From: Lamellibrachia columna
Taxonomy: Eukaryota; Annelida; Polychaeta; Sabellida; Siboglinidae
Direction of reading: 5' to 3'
Assembly (NCBI GenBank): GCA_963662155.1
Contig: OY759261.1
Coordinates: 72,383,604-72,447,603 of the forward strand
Length of the DNA: 64,000 nt
Shown: positions 33,901 through 41,217 of the stretch, in pieces
How the letters are laid out: every line of letters begins with the position of its first letter
Numbering within the stretch: position 1 is the stretch's first letter
Program-made: the position numbers and the translations under genes
The notes under the pieces: generated by a model
The model's database searches: none
The model's input: only the letters and a program-made list of their open reading frames with translations
What the model was told of the DNA's origin: nothing

Positions 33901-36900
33901 CATGGGGCGCAGTGAAAGCCACATACTCTCCAGGGGCGCCCAAGTTGCTGCGAATGCATGAGTCACCCATGACGCCAACTTCTGCAGACAACTTGCCTCG
34001 AGTGAGATACAAGGAGAAAAACCTGGTGAGTGGGTATGAGCGAGTGTGTGGCACCATCTAGTGTCATCCAGGCTCACTCAAACATATTTTATCATTTGGT
34101 TAATTGTGATTGTTTTTTGCCAGCTTGCTTTTTCCCAGCCAAATTTGGTGAAGGATCTTCCATTTTTTTTAGCTAGACGTAATATTTTTAGTCACTGGCT
34201 TAGGTCATACACAGGGTTTTTTTAGTTTCCCAGGACTGGTGTATAATCCTCACACTAAATGCAACCCCTAAAAATTATGCATATTTTGTGGGTTTTGGAT
34301 CAAGAATTTTTTATTTATGTTATATTTTATTTTGCAATTTGAAGCCCTGTGGTGCTGAGTGAAACCCGTAAAAATCCACATTTTCTTGTTTTCTAGAGGA
34401 CATGCTCCCAGACTTCCCTATTCTGTAATAACACTTTCCAGCAGTTGTTGTCGACTACCCAGTGAAACCCCCAATTACTGTTGATAACCACACTGGAAAC
34501 ACACTGAAAATAAATTATTAACTGTGGTGGAAAGCACGTCTGGTGCACTTGGCATTGAAGTGCATTGAAGAGTGACAGTATCCAGGGTGCAGATTTCAAC
34601 TACTTTTTCAACAAAATAGTGTCCACAATGAAAGATACATGTACTGTTCGCAGTCACAGTGTGTGAGACACTGATCTATGTGAAGTAATACTTTCAGTGA
34701 CCTAGTGTTCAGTATGAAGTGCTTCTTTAGTATTCACCTTCAAGTAGGCTTTACCATGAAATCATGTTCACAGCCAGAGTTTGTGTTCACAGTCATAGCT
34801 TGTGTTCACAGCCAGTGCTTGTGTTCATAGCCAGAGCTTGTGTTCACAGTCAGCTTGTGTTCAGTCAGAACTTGTGTTCACAGTCAGAGCTTGTGTTCAC
34901 AACAAAAGCTTGTGTTCACAGTCAGAACTTGTTTTCACAGCCAGAGTTTGTTTTCACAGTCAGAGGTTGTGTTCACAGTCAGAGGTTGTGTTCACAGTCA
35001 TAGGTTGTGTTCACAGTCAGAGGTTGTGCAGCTTGCTAAAATTGTAATTTCATTTTATAAATAGAAATCGTACAGAAGTAAATAGTCTGGTGATTAGAAA
35101 TCTGTCCGGTAAATTGCTTCAAATCATAATGATCATTGTGAGTCATTACCATGGCCATTATGGAAGTTTATAATGAAGTCATCATCGTTACCACTATGGA
35201 ATGGACACCTTTATTATCAATTGCTCTTTGCACTGAAACATTTATACTGAGGCAGTGTTCACACTGTAGCAATGTTCACAATGTGGAAATGTTCACACTG
35301 ATGTAATGTTCACATTGTGGCAGTGTTTGCACTGTAGTAGTGTTCACATTGATATAATGTTCACACTGGTAGTGTTCCCATTGATGTAATGTTTGCACTG
35401 TAGTAGTGTTCACATTGATATAGTGTTCACATTGATGTAATTTTCAAGCTGTAGCAGTGTAGCAGTATTCACATTGATGTAATGTTCACATTGATGTAAT
35501 GTTTGCACTATAGCAGTGTTCACAGTGATGTAATGTTCACATTGATGTAATGTTCGCACTGTAGTAGTGTTCACATTGATGTAATGTTTGCACTGTAGTA
35601 GTGTTCACATTGATGTAATGTTCACATTGATGTACCGTTCGCACTGTAGCATACGTGAAACTGTTGATGATTCGCGATAGGCAATATGGCGATGCAATAC
35701 TATCCATAGTAAATTTAACTTTGTATAGTCATCGTCGATGGTACAGTGAACTATCGATAGTAACGATAGTTGGCTTACTTGTGTCTTGGTAATACTGTTC
35801 GTAAACATGCTTTTTCAACTTTATTAGGTAATTTTACTTATTTACATCAACAATCGTCAATTAGATCAGATTAGAACTGCCTCCTAGTCCATTAATTCTG
35901 GCTGATTGCTAGGTGAAACTATGTTTGATGTACGTAAGGGTTCTTCTGTAGCTCTGTATCCAGTCCTTGGCACTCTTCAAAGTGCTTTACACTTTGTTTC
36001 CTGGCAGACCTGTTCATTCCAACTCCATTTTGACTTCTCTAGGAAGCATTCAGCCATGCTGCAATTACTGTGTGAAGACTATTCATTCTGATATACATCT
36101 CTGTCTGTGGCCAGGTACTCACATCTATGTCTGTGGCCAGGTACTCACATCTCTGTCTGTGGCCAGGTACTCACAGCTTTGAAACGGCAGCAGGAGGATT
36201 CAAACCCGGGTTCTCTTGATTGAGAACCCGATGTTCAGACTGCTACACTACCGTGCCCCACTGCTATGCTACCGTGCCCCACTGCTATGCTACCGTGCCC
36301 CACTGCTATGCTGCCGCGCCCCACTGCTATATTTCTTTTGAAGACAAAACAATCTGTCACATGCATACAGTTGTATACTGTATTTTATTCAGTATTATGT
36401 ACTTTTTATTTGTAAAAGGGCAAATAACATAAGTATTACACTTCTTGCTTTTTTCCAAAAATTTATTGTTATGTAATGTTGTATTGACATTGCTGCTTCT
36501 ATTATTGTTGTTGAAAATAAAGCTTCATTCATAATTACATCGGATGCTAAAGATTCTGAGATTGTTATGAATAAAACTGCGAAGGCAGCTGTGTGGAAGC
36601 AAATCAAAGGGATACCGACAAAAAACCAACATTGTGGCTTTGTGCTGAAATTCAGTGGAAACACAACACATTTGATAGATCACATCCGTCAGTGTCCCTG
36701 TCAGAATGTGCGCCCAAATTATTATGCATTATTAGTATGTATACCTATTAAATTATGCTTCTATGATACTATTGTGATAGTCATGAAACTATCACGATAC
36801 TATGGCGGTATTGAAACAACTATTGCAATGCTATCACAATAGTAAAAGTAGCCCCGATAGTCACCCCTATTTATGAAGCATTGTAACTGATTTTGTTGAA

Positions 36901-39900
36901 GTGATGCAATTGATTCTGTTGAATTGTTGTATCTGATTTTATTGAAGTGATTGACAGTTGTAATGAAACCCAACACTGCAGTGTATTATGTTACAGAACC
37001 AGGTATAGTTGGATGTGTTCTGTTACAGAACCAGGCACAGTTGTACGCGTTGTGATACAGAACCAGGTACAATTGGATGTGTTGTGTTACAGAACCAGGT
37101 ACAGTTGTACGCATTGTGTTACAGAACCAGGTACAGTTGGATGTGTTGTTACAAAACCAGGTACAGTTGTACGCGTTGTGTTACAGAACCAGGTACAATT
37201 GGATGTTTTGTGTTACAGAACCAGGTACAGTTGGATGTGTTGTGTTACAAAACCAGACACAGTTGTATGCGTTGTGTTACAGAACCAGGCACAGTTGTAC
37301 GCATTGTGTTACAGAACCAGATACAGTTGGATGTGTTGTGTTACAGAACCAGGTACAGTTGGATGTGTTGTGTTACAGAACGAGGTACAATTGGATGTGT
37401 TGTGTTACAGAACCAGGTACAATTGGATGTGTTGTGTTACAGAACCAGATACAATTGGATGTGTTGTGTTACAGAACCGGGTATAGTTGGATGTGTTCTG
37501 TTACAGAACCAGGCACAGTTGTACGCATTGTGTTACAGAACCAGGTACAGTTGGATGTGTTGTGTTACAGAACCACGTACAATTGGATGCATTGTGTTAC
37601 AGAACCAGGTACAGTTGGATGCCATTACACAACTACACACTCTGTGTAACAGCCAGCAGGCAGTGCGTTACATCACCAGACCACGTGTTGGCGGAGCAGT
37701 GAAACGTGTGCCAGGTAGGAAGCTGTGTCACCTCATGTCATCCACTGTGTCACCTTGTATCATCGTGTAACACTACTTGTCATCCACCGTGATACCACTT
37801 GTCCTTCACCGTGACACCTTGTGTCATCCACCATGAACTTACGTCAACCACTGTAACACATTGTGTCATCCACCATGACATCTCGTTTCATCCACCGTGA
37901 ACTTGTGTCAACCAAAGTGACACCTCGTTTCATCCAATGTAACACCTCATTTCATCAGCTGTGTCACCTCGTGTCATCCACTGTGTCACCTCATGTCATC
38001 CAATGTGACACCTCGTTTCATCCATTGTCACCTTATGCCATCCACTGTGACACCTCGTTTCATCCACTGTGACACCTTCAGTCTTCCACTGTGATACACA
38101 TCATGTCATCCACTGTGACACTTTGTGTCATCCACTGTAATACCTCGTGTCATTCATTGTTACATCATGTCATCCTCTGTGACACCTCGTTTGAACAAGA
38201 TAGGTTACCGTCTGTCCAGTGATCATATTTTTGGTGTTCCATTCACATGCTATATAAGTATCAGCCTGTCTTTATTTGATGAACGGAGCAGAGGTCTTAT
38301 GGACTAATTGTGGTAATGTTCTCTGTTCCATTCACATGCTATATAAGTATCAGCCTGTCTTTATTTGATGAACAGAGTAGAGGTCTTATGGACTAATTGT
38401 GGTAATGTTCTCTGTTCCATTCACATGCTATATAAGTATCAGCCTGTCTTTATTTGATGAACAGAGTAGAGGTCTTATGGACTAGTTGTGGTAATGTTCT
38501 CTGTTCCATTCACATGCTATATAAGTATCAGCCTGTCTTTATTTGATGAACGGAGTAGAGGTCTTATGGACTAGTTTTGGTAATGTTCTCTGTTCCATTC
38601 ACATGCTATATAAGTATCAGCCTGTCTTTATTTGATGAACGGAGTAGAGGTCTTATGGACTAATTTTGGTAATGTTCTCTGTTCCATTCACATGCTATAT
38701 AAGTATCAGCCTGTCTTTATTTGATGAACAGAGTAGAGGTCTTATGGACTAGTTTTGGTAATGTTCTCTGTTCCATTCACATGCTATATAAGTATCAGCC
38801 TGTCTTTATTTGATGAACGGAGTAGAGGTCTTATGGACTAGTTGTAATGTTCTCTGTTCCATTCACATGCTATATAAGTATCAGCCTGTCTTTATTTGAT
38901 GAACAGAGTAGAGGTCTTATGGACTAATTGTGGTAATGTTCTCTGTTCCATTCACATGCTATATAAGTATCAGCCTGTCTTTATTTGATGAACCGAGTAG
39001 AGGTCTTATGGACTAGTTGTGGTAATGTTCTCTGTTCCAGTCACATGCTATATAAGTATCAGCCTGTCTTTATTTGATGAACAGAGTAGAGGTCTTATGG
39101 ACTAGTTGTGGTAATGTTCTCTGTTCCATTCACATGCTATATAAGTATCAGCCTGTCTTTATTTGATGAACCGAGTAGAGGACTTATGGACTAGTTGTGG
39201 TAATGTTCTCTGTTCCATTCACATGCTATATAAGTATCAGCCTGTCTTTATTTGATGAACAGAGTAGAGGTCTTATGGACTAGTTGTGGTAATGTTCTCT
39301 GTTCCATTCACATGCTATATAAGTATCAGCCTGTCTTTATTTGATGAACAGAGTAGAGGTCTTATGGACTAGTTGTGGTAATGTTCTCTGTTCCATTCAC
39401 ATGCTATATAAGTATCAGCCTGTCTTTATTTGATGAACCGAGTAGAGGTCTTATGGACTAGTTGTGGTAATGTTCTCTGTTCCATTCACATGCTATATAA
39501 GTATCAGCCTGTCTTTATTTGATGAACCGAGTAGAGGTCTTATGGACTAGTTGTGGTAATGTTCTCTGTTCCATTCACATGCTATATAAGTATCAGCCTG
39601 TCTTTATTTGATGAACAGAGTAGAGGTCTTATGGACTAGTTGTGGTAATGTTCTCTGTTCCATTCACATGCTATATAAGTATCAGCCTGTCTTTATTTGA
39701 TGAACAGAGTAGAGGTCTTATGGACTAGTTGTGGTAATGTTCTCTGTTCCATTCACATGCTATATAAGTATCAGCCTGTCTTTATTTGATGAACAGAGTA
39801 GAGGTCTTATGGACTAGTTGTGGTAATGTTCTCTGTTCCATTCACATGCTATATAAGTATCAGCCTGTCTTTATTTGATGAACAGAGTAGAGGTCTTATG

Positions 39901-41217
39901 GACTAGTTGTGGTAATGTTCTCTGTTCCATTCACATGCTATATAAGTATCAGCCTGTCTTTATTTGATGAACAGAGTAGAGGTCTTATGGACTAGTTGTG
40001 GTAATGTTCTCTGTTCCATTCACATGCTATATAAGTATCAGCCTGTCTTTATTTGATGAACCGAGTAGAGGTCTTATGGACTAGTTGTGGTAATGTTCTC
40101 TGCCACTTTACTATGGAAGGGGTTTGTTTGGTGGGTAAAGGTTGTATTTTAACGTAGCGCACCCACACTAAATTATTCTTTGATTGGCTAACTCATTAAT
40201 TCGCATGTACTTTGTAAGGGATGATCTCAAAATACACATGGTAAGGGATGATCTCAGAAACACATGGTAAGGGATGATCTCAATACATACATGGTAAAGG
40301 ATCAGCTCGAAACATTGATGTACGATACAGATATTACCCTAATACCCATGACAAAGTTTGACTTTAGGAATGATATTCTTCTGAATTGTGTTTTTGTTGC
40401 TGTGCAGGTAAGGTGTGTTCGAGACTGTCCTGGCAGGATGACACGCTGTCACATGTCCCAGATGACAAGCATGCGCCCCCGTCACTGGCCCTCTCTCCGT
40501 CTCCCAGGTCAATTCTCCATGTGGTGAGTGAGATGGGTTGTGTTGGCAGACTTGGGGTCAATTACATAATACCAATTCCAGCGACGCACCCATTACAACA
40601 GTCCATTTCCACCTTGAAAATACCAATTTCAATTATACAATTACAACATTGCAATTCCACCTCAAAAATAGCAATTCCAATTATCATTTCCATATCACTG
40701 TGAAATGTGCAAAATTCCTTTCTACCCAGTAAATCGAAATTTTTTTATGAAATTATCGCCAAGGAAGTGCTAAATTATGAATCTTGCACATTGTCTCATG
40801 GTTGAATTTATGATCTATTGCTGACTTCTGATTTTGTGTGAACATGTCAAAACATTTGATCAACATTAAAGTTTAGCCTACTTACTAGCCATTCTATTTT
40901 TAAAGACTAATTTGGGTAGAAACTAGTCACGTTGAACCATCGTTCATTTAAAATTGGCTTTATTTTTGTAGAAAAATATTCCATTAAATTCCTTTATTGT
41001 TGTAAAAAGATATTCCTTTAAATAAGTTTAAATAATTTTGGGCTAAAAAATCCTTTATTTTTCCAAGGTATTATATTAAAGCGACAGTGACATCTTTGTG
41101 TTTCAGAAGCCATTGACTGAGTTGTATCCATACAGTGACGAGCCCCTGTCTCCCGTTGTCATTCATAAGGCAGTCAGGAAGACAAACACTCTAGCAATGG
41201 CGGCAAACAAGTGCTAG
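15825..41217 (+). CDS. GTSE1: GTSE1-like protein, complete eight-exon gene
   Basis: Exons 15825-15979, 22535-25276, 26740-27107, 31124-31230, 33891-34025, 37657-37714, 40408-40523 and 41107-41217 join in matching phases with GT-AG introns to 1263 codons plus TAG. The ATG has a good context (GAAATGG) and an in-frame TGA 30 bp upstream. Residues about 40-75 (PLLDGETPCDVDLSSL, DDDEDEIFFGQVSGKE) match the GTSE1 N-terminal pattern LL.DE.FDFDLSLS...DDEVFFGP..HKE. In vertebrates this protein binds microtubules, clathrin and EB1 and restrains p53. Residues about 90-800 are acidic, Ser/Asp/Thr-rich and disordered. At about 804, 857 and 900 a motif SP..(V/I)(V/I)F....(F/Y)SP repeats. From about 966 the protein is basic with many SP/TP sites (CDK-like), ending EPLSPVVIHKAV...AANKC. 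It is longer than human GTSE1 (about 740 residues). Identity rests on the N-terminal motif; the gene model is stronger than the name. Confidence 0.65.
16302..16534 (-). repeat. Inverted-repeat partner of 22145-22365 (intron 1)
   Basis: Its reverse complement matches the 22.1-22.4 kb copy in order: GATCG.TAACATTTGACAAAT, GTT.TTATTTAACCTTT, ACATCACAATGTACAC, TAACTACAG and GGAGCACATCACT..T, TCCTTGTTAATTCTTGCC and TTTTTAGGGTG.CCC. The two are about 5.6 kb apart, in opposite orientation. Confidence 0.8.
16535..17761. other. Intron 1 sequence, with a hAT-like low-complexity patch
   Basis: No coding signal. ATTACTATTAC words at 16560-16635 and AT-rich sequence follow. A similar TTACTTTTACT-type patch is at 3665-3790. 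Otherwise unremarkable. Confidence 0.4.
17762..18179 (+). pseudogene. Harbinger/PIF transposase N-terminal half
   Basis: Using two frames, it reads EILLEDNDDVSDDDMFHVIA, then CKHHFRIDKSTFYIITDRVV, VHPPKKLSVFLWHVSNTSSM and EIANLFGLSKSTVHGVVLEV then ADVLYGL. The block K.L...LW...N..S.REIA..FG.SKSTVH..V..V is the HTH region that precedes the DDE domain in HARBI1-like transposases. A stop after SSM (TGA near 18068) and frameshifts make it a relic. The DDE half is absent. Confidence 0.75.
18267..18464 (-). pseudogene. Myb/SANT-like partner protein of Harbinger, fragment
   Basis: On the opposite strand, YIWSDVNTKALVTVRMEMES, FNKAKIHKMFWTKISHIL and TSTQCINKWTSLKKRIQ form the trihelix/Myb-like DNA-binding domain that Harbinger elements encode as a second ORF to recruit the transposase. 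Its tail-to-tail position with the transposase fragment supports one element (17762-18464). Confidence 0.7.
18465..19626. other. Intron 1 sequence, nothing recognised
   Basis: AT-rich, with no gene or repeat array seen. Confidence 0.4.
19627..20165. repeat. 45/51-bp minisatellite, about 11-12 copies
   Basis: The units share AATTGTAATAGTTACCATG, GTCGTGTAGGTCAGTGTCTC and TGTTC. Some carry an extra six bases (GCCCAT), giving 51 instead of 45 bp. Both lengths are multiples of three, and the - strand reads NRDTDLHDHG(HG)NYYNL repeatedly. No start, domain or flanking gene supports translation. Confidence 0.95.
20166..20266. repeat. 26-bp minisatellite, 4 copies
   Basis: AGTGATGTGTTTGCGGGCGT followed by ACAG is repeated four times directly after the 45/51-bp array. 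Confidence 0.95.
20267..20461 (-). other. Open, non-repetitive reading frame beside the minisatellites; unrecognised
   Basis: On the - strand, KDSVRTPIPPTTWSCFCGIC and MLAHRFHKTVRIIARHENL stay open into the two minisatellites. I do not recognise a family. It could be an exon or transposon ORF from which the minisatellites grew, or a chance frame. Confidence 0.2.
20462..21044. other. Intron 1 sequence, nothing recognised
   Basis: No gene, array or element seen. Confidence 0.4.
21045..21240 (+). repeat. Dispersed repeat, copy 2 (first copy at 8101-8293)
   Basis: Same ordered blocks as copy 1, ending at the same GGTGGCGCCA. The hairpin following copy 1 is absent here. Confidence 0.85.
21241..22144. 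other. AT-rich intron 1 sequence
   Basis: Very AT-rich, with no coding or repeat structure recognised. Confidence 0.4.
22145..22365 (+). repeat. Inverted-repeat partner of 16302-16534 (intron 1)
   Basis: See the partner copy. Both lie in intron 1 of the GTSE1-like gene and could be two independent insertions of one family or the ends of one large element. Confidence 0.8.
22535..25276 (+). CDS. GTSE1: GTSE1-like exon 2 (large acidic exon)
   Basis: The acceptor CTTTCTTGCCGCAG precedes 22535. The exon stays open for 2742 bp, far longer than chance, and ends AA|GTAGGT at 25277. Reading on past the donor meets a TAG at once. It encodes the DEDEIFFG motif, then a Ser/Asp/Glu-rich region with many S-D-T, SDS and DDS clusters (casein-kinase-like), then the three SP..VF...FSP repeats near its end. 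Confidence 0.85.
25337..25400. repeat. Short minisatellite, about 3.5 copies
   Basis: CACGTTATGTGCGTG and close variants (GTGTG, GCGTG) repeat directly in intron 2, with alternating purine-pyrimidine character. Confidence 0.85.
25401..26739. other. Intron 2 sequence
   Basis: No coding signal. Parts at 25725-25850 and 26480-26580 look like diverged interspersed repeats (repeated gggtccgac/ctggcc words), but I could not pair them. Confidence 0.35.
26740..27107 (+). CDS. GTSE1: GTSE1-like exon 3 (basic)
   Basis: The acceptor GAATGTTTTGCAG is followed by a phase matching exon 2 (AA|G gives Lys). Encodes a Lys/Arg/Pro/Ser-rich stretch (LKLKKGNSIKKGPALP) with TPSRQPP and TPRHR sites and two near-identical S/T-P-G-(S/T)-T-LTKATRLAS units in tandem. 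Ends ACCG|GTGAGT. Confidence 0.8.
27310..27455 (+). repeat. Left arm of a long inverted repeat
   Basis: TTAAATTTTAACCAGTGAAT, AAGTAGCTACACTT, CATTTGCAAATTGTGTCT-like and GCCCTATAA sub-blocks match the reverse complement of 29110-29300 in order. Similarity is estimated by eye at about 75-80%. Confidence 0.75.
27945..28225 (+). repeat. Dispersed repeat R, copy 1
   Basis: Shared in order with 47915-48190: TAGTAAAGATCAAAATAG, GGATATCCAAAATG, ACTGTGTGGGTCA.TGCTG, CATCCTCTCGCCGATCACAT, GACAAAGTTACAAA, TTTGTCT.ATGATTTCACAA and GCTAGCAT. A third, more diverged copy lies on the - strand at 59190-59570. Confidence 0.88.
28254..28635. mobile_element. Palindromic MITE with TTAA flanks (piggyBac-like)
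   Basis: TTAA (28254-28257) then ACTCTTTCTACATTTTAC pairs with GTAAAATGTAGAAAAAGT then TTAA (28632-28635). Matching continues for most of each half (GTGGGACAAG, CATAGTCCTTTAT.AGGTAAG), so the 374-bp element is almost one large foldback with no coding capacity. TTAA target sites suggest mobilisation by a piggyBac-type transposase. It has inserted just after copy 1 of dispersed repeat R. Confidence 0.85.
28645..29112. repeat. 44-bp minisatellite, about 10-11 copies
   Basis: The units contain TTATTCTGAGAGAACAGCAA and CTAGAAGCCTACTGAACTAA and are nearly identical (single-base variants GGTT/GGCT, CAAC/CAAG). A diverged single unit occurs in inverted orientation at 27745-27790, so the array has grown from one arm of the surrounding inverted repeat. 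Confidence 0.97.
29110..29300 (-). repeat. Right arm of a long inverted repeat
   Basis: Its reverse complement matches 27310-27455. A sub-block (GGGCTTTATAGACACAAT) is itself duplicated here. The pair encloses a dispersed repeat, a palindromic MITE and a minisatellite, all in intron 3. Confidence 0.75.
29308..29545 (+). mobile_element. tRNA-derived SINE, copy 1
   Basis: A tRNA-like head has a pol III B-box (GAGTTCGAATCCA, 29350-29362). The body contains GTTCACCCCACTTTGCCTGT, GACACTAAAA and CTACCTGGTGTCTATGCCAG followed by GGGAAGTAAAAGATC. The same body follows a B-box at 33160-33440. Confidence 0.8.
29598..29805. repeat. 37-bp minisatellite, about 5 copies
   Basis: GGCAGTACTAGCTGACTCCC and TGGAGTCTACAGTGTGTGC are repeated, with one copy carrying a 6-bp insertion (TGTCTA). 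It directly follows the SINE. Confidence 0.95.
29806..31123. other. Intron 3 sequence
   Basis: No coding exon is required here by phase. A CG-richer stretch at 30390-30720 has open frames on both strands but no family pattern that I recognise. Confidence 0.35.
31124..31230 (+). CDS. GTSE1: GTSE1-like exon 4
   Basis: The acceptor GCCATTGTAG and donor AAG|GTAAGC bound 107 bp with the required phase 1 to 0. Encodes HHQLPKRTQTDCNEVSEEK, then SQLKQLHCSRAESAGK. Confidence 0.75.
31231..32549. other. Intron 4 sequence
   Basis: Nothing recognised. Confidence 0.4.
32550..32722. repeat. 19-bp minisatellite, about 9 copies
   Basis: ATAACAGATTACTGTTACA is repeated head to tail, with CAT for CAG in two units. 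Each unit is partly palindromic (TAACAG...CTGTTA) and can fold. Confidence 0.97.
33140..33450 (+). mobile_element. tRNA-derived SINE, copy 2, with its B-box region amplified
   Basis: Same body as the SINE at 29308 (CACTCCACTTTGCCTATGTC, GACACTAAAA, CTACCTGGTGTCTATGCCAG). The head region around GGTTCAAGTCC is repeated in tandem before it. Confidence 0.82.
33173..33306. repeat. 33-bp minisatellite, 4 copies, containing the SINE B-box
   Basis: CTGTCAATCTAGAGGACCAG followed by GGTTCAAGTCCAC is repeated four times with no visible difference. GGTTCAAGTCC is a good pol III B-box. Confidence 0.96.
33891..34025 (+). CDS. GTSE1: GTSE1-like exon 5
   Basis: The acceptor CTGCTTTCACCCCAG and donor CTG|GTGAGT bound 135 bp, phase 0 to 0. 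Encodes PSAPWGAVKATYSPGAPK, then LLRMHESPMTPTSADN and RVRYKEKNL. Two SP/TP sites fit mitotic kinase targets. Confidence 0.78.
34026..34763. other. Intron 5, first part
   Basis: No coding signal recognised. Confidence 0.4.
34764..35032. repeat. 19-bp minisatellite, about 14 copies
   Basis: TGTTCACAGTCAGAGCTTG and close variants (CCAG, ACAAAAG, GGTTG). Confidence 0.95.
35240..35645. repeat. Degenerate minisatellite of 18-38 bp units
   Basis: Alternating TGTTCACATTGATGTAATG and TTGCACTGTAGTAG-type words run for about 400 bp. The unit order is irregular. Confidence 0.9.
36100..36335 (-). mobile_element. tRNA-derived SINE on the - strand, with two internal short arrays
   Basis: On the - strand a head with A-box-like GGTAGTGTAGCAGTC and B-box GGTTTGAATCC leads to CTGCTGCCGTTTCAAAGC. 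At its 5' side (36240-36330) ACCGTGCCCCACTGCTATGC is repeated four times. At its 3' side (36103-36175) CTGTGGCCAGGTACTCACAT is repeated three times. The head looks like a tRNA with a long variable arm. The body differs from the SINEs at 29.3 and 33.1 kb. Confidence 0.7.
36336..36984. other. Intron 5 sequence
   Basis: Nothing recognised. Confidence 0.4.
36985..37640. repeat. 32-bp minisatellite, about 20 copies, upstream of exon 6
   Basis: The unit contains GTGTTACAGAACCAGGTACA and GTTGGATGTGTT. Variants alternate GTTGGATG and GTTGTACG, hinting at a higher-order pattern. One hundred or more codons stay open in all three + frames because the unit lacks stops; this is not evidence of a protein. 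Each unit contains an acceptor-like TTACAG and a donor-like CAG|GTAC six bases apart. Confidence 0.96.
37657..37714 (+). CDS. GTSE1: GTSE1-like exon 6 (58 bp, inside minisatellites)
   Basis: It is needed to fix the phase between exons 5 (ends phase 0) and 7 (needs one base). The stretch after TAACAGCCAG encodes QAVRYITRPRVGGAVKRVP plus one base and ends CAG|GTAGGA. An acceptor three bases later is equally in frame. It lies between a 32-bp minisatellite (left) and a degenerate CATCCACTGTGACACC array (right). It is the least certain exon. Confidence 0.55.
37735..38190. repeat. Degenerate minisatellite downstream of exon 6
   Basis: TGTCATCCACTGTGACACCT-type units of about 17-35 bp with many changes. 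Confidence 0.9.
38236..40101. repeat. 89-bp satellite-like array, about 21 copies
   Basis: Units begin GTTCCATTCACATGCTATAT and contain AAGTATCAGCCTGTCTTTAT, GATGAAC and AGGTCTTATGGACTA. The period is 89 bp (38236, 38325, ...), one unit has a 3-bp deletion (near 38838), and variation is limited to a few sites (ACAG/ACGG/ACCG, AATT/AGTT). The low divergence points to recent spread or conversion. It fills intron 6 between exons 6 and 7. Confidence 0.98.
40408..40523 (+). CDS. GTSE1: GTSE1-like exon 7
   Basis: The acceptor TTTTTGTTGCTGTGCAG and donor GTG|GTGAGT bound 116 bp. Encodes GKVCSRLSWQDDTLSHVP, then DDKHAPPSLALSPSPRSILHV. The other two frames give either a stop at the next junction or no family-like sequence. 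Confidence 0.75.
40524..41106. other. Intron 7 sequence
   Basis: CAATTCCA/ATTACAA-rich words at 40560-40700 resemble sequence near 56740 in inverted form, but too loosely to name a repeat. Nothing else is seen. Confidence 0.35.
41107..41217 (+). CDS. GTSE1: GTSE1-like exon 8 (terminal)
   Basis: The acceptor GTGTTTCAG is followed by KPLTELYPYSDEPLSPVV, then IHKAVRKTNTLAMAANKC and TAG at 41215-41217. The join with exon 7 is phase 0. Confidence 0.78.
   Translation, partial: KPLTELYPYSDEPLSPVVIHKAVRKTNTLAMAANKC

Noticed and set aside
36190..36260. A functional tRNA gene with a long variable arm on the - strand
   Set aside because: The head is tRNA-like, but the acceptor stem does not close and SINE-like sequence continues past it.
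36947..37770. Three overlapping long open frames of 179-253 codons on the + strand
   Set aside because: They are the three frames of the 32-bp minisatellite, whose unit has no stop codon. All frames are open equally, with no start context or domain.
38236..40101. Possible array of regulatory genes or rDNA-type units
   Set aside because: The 89-bp units carry no ORF or RNA-gene signature; treated as a minisatellite, with the TATA-like boxes noted separately.
40264..40527. Alternative frame over exon 7 reading VRCVRDCPGRMTRCHMS
   Set aside because: It would give a stop at the junction with exon 8. The chosen frame continues smoothly into the terminal exon.
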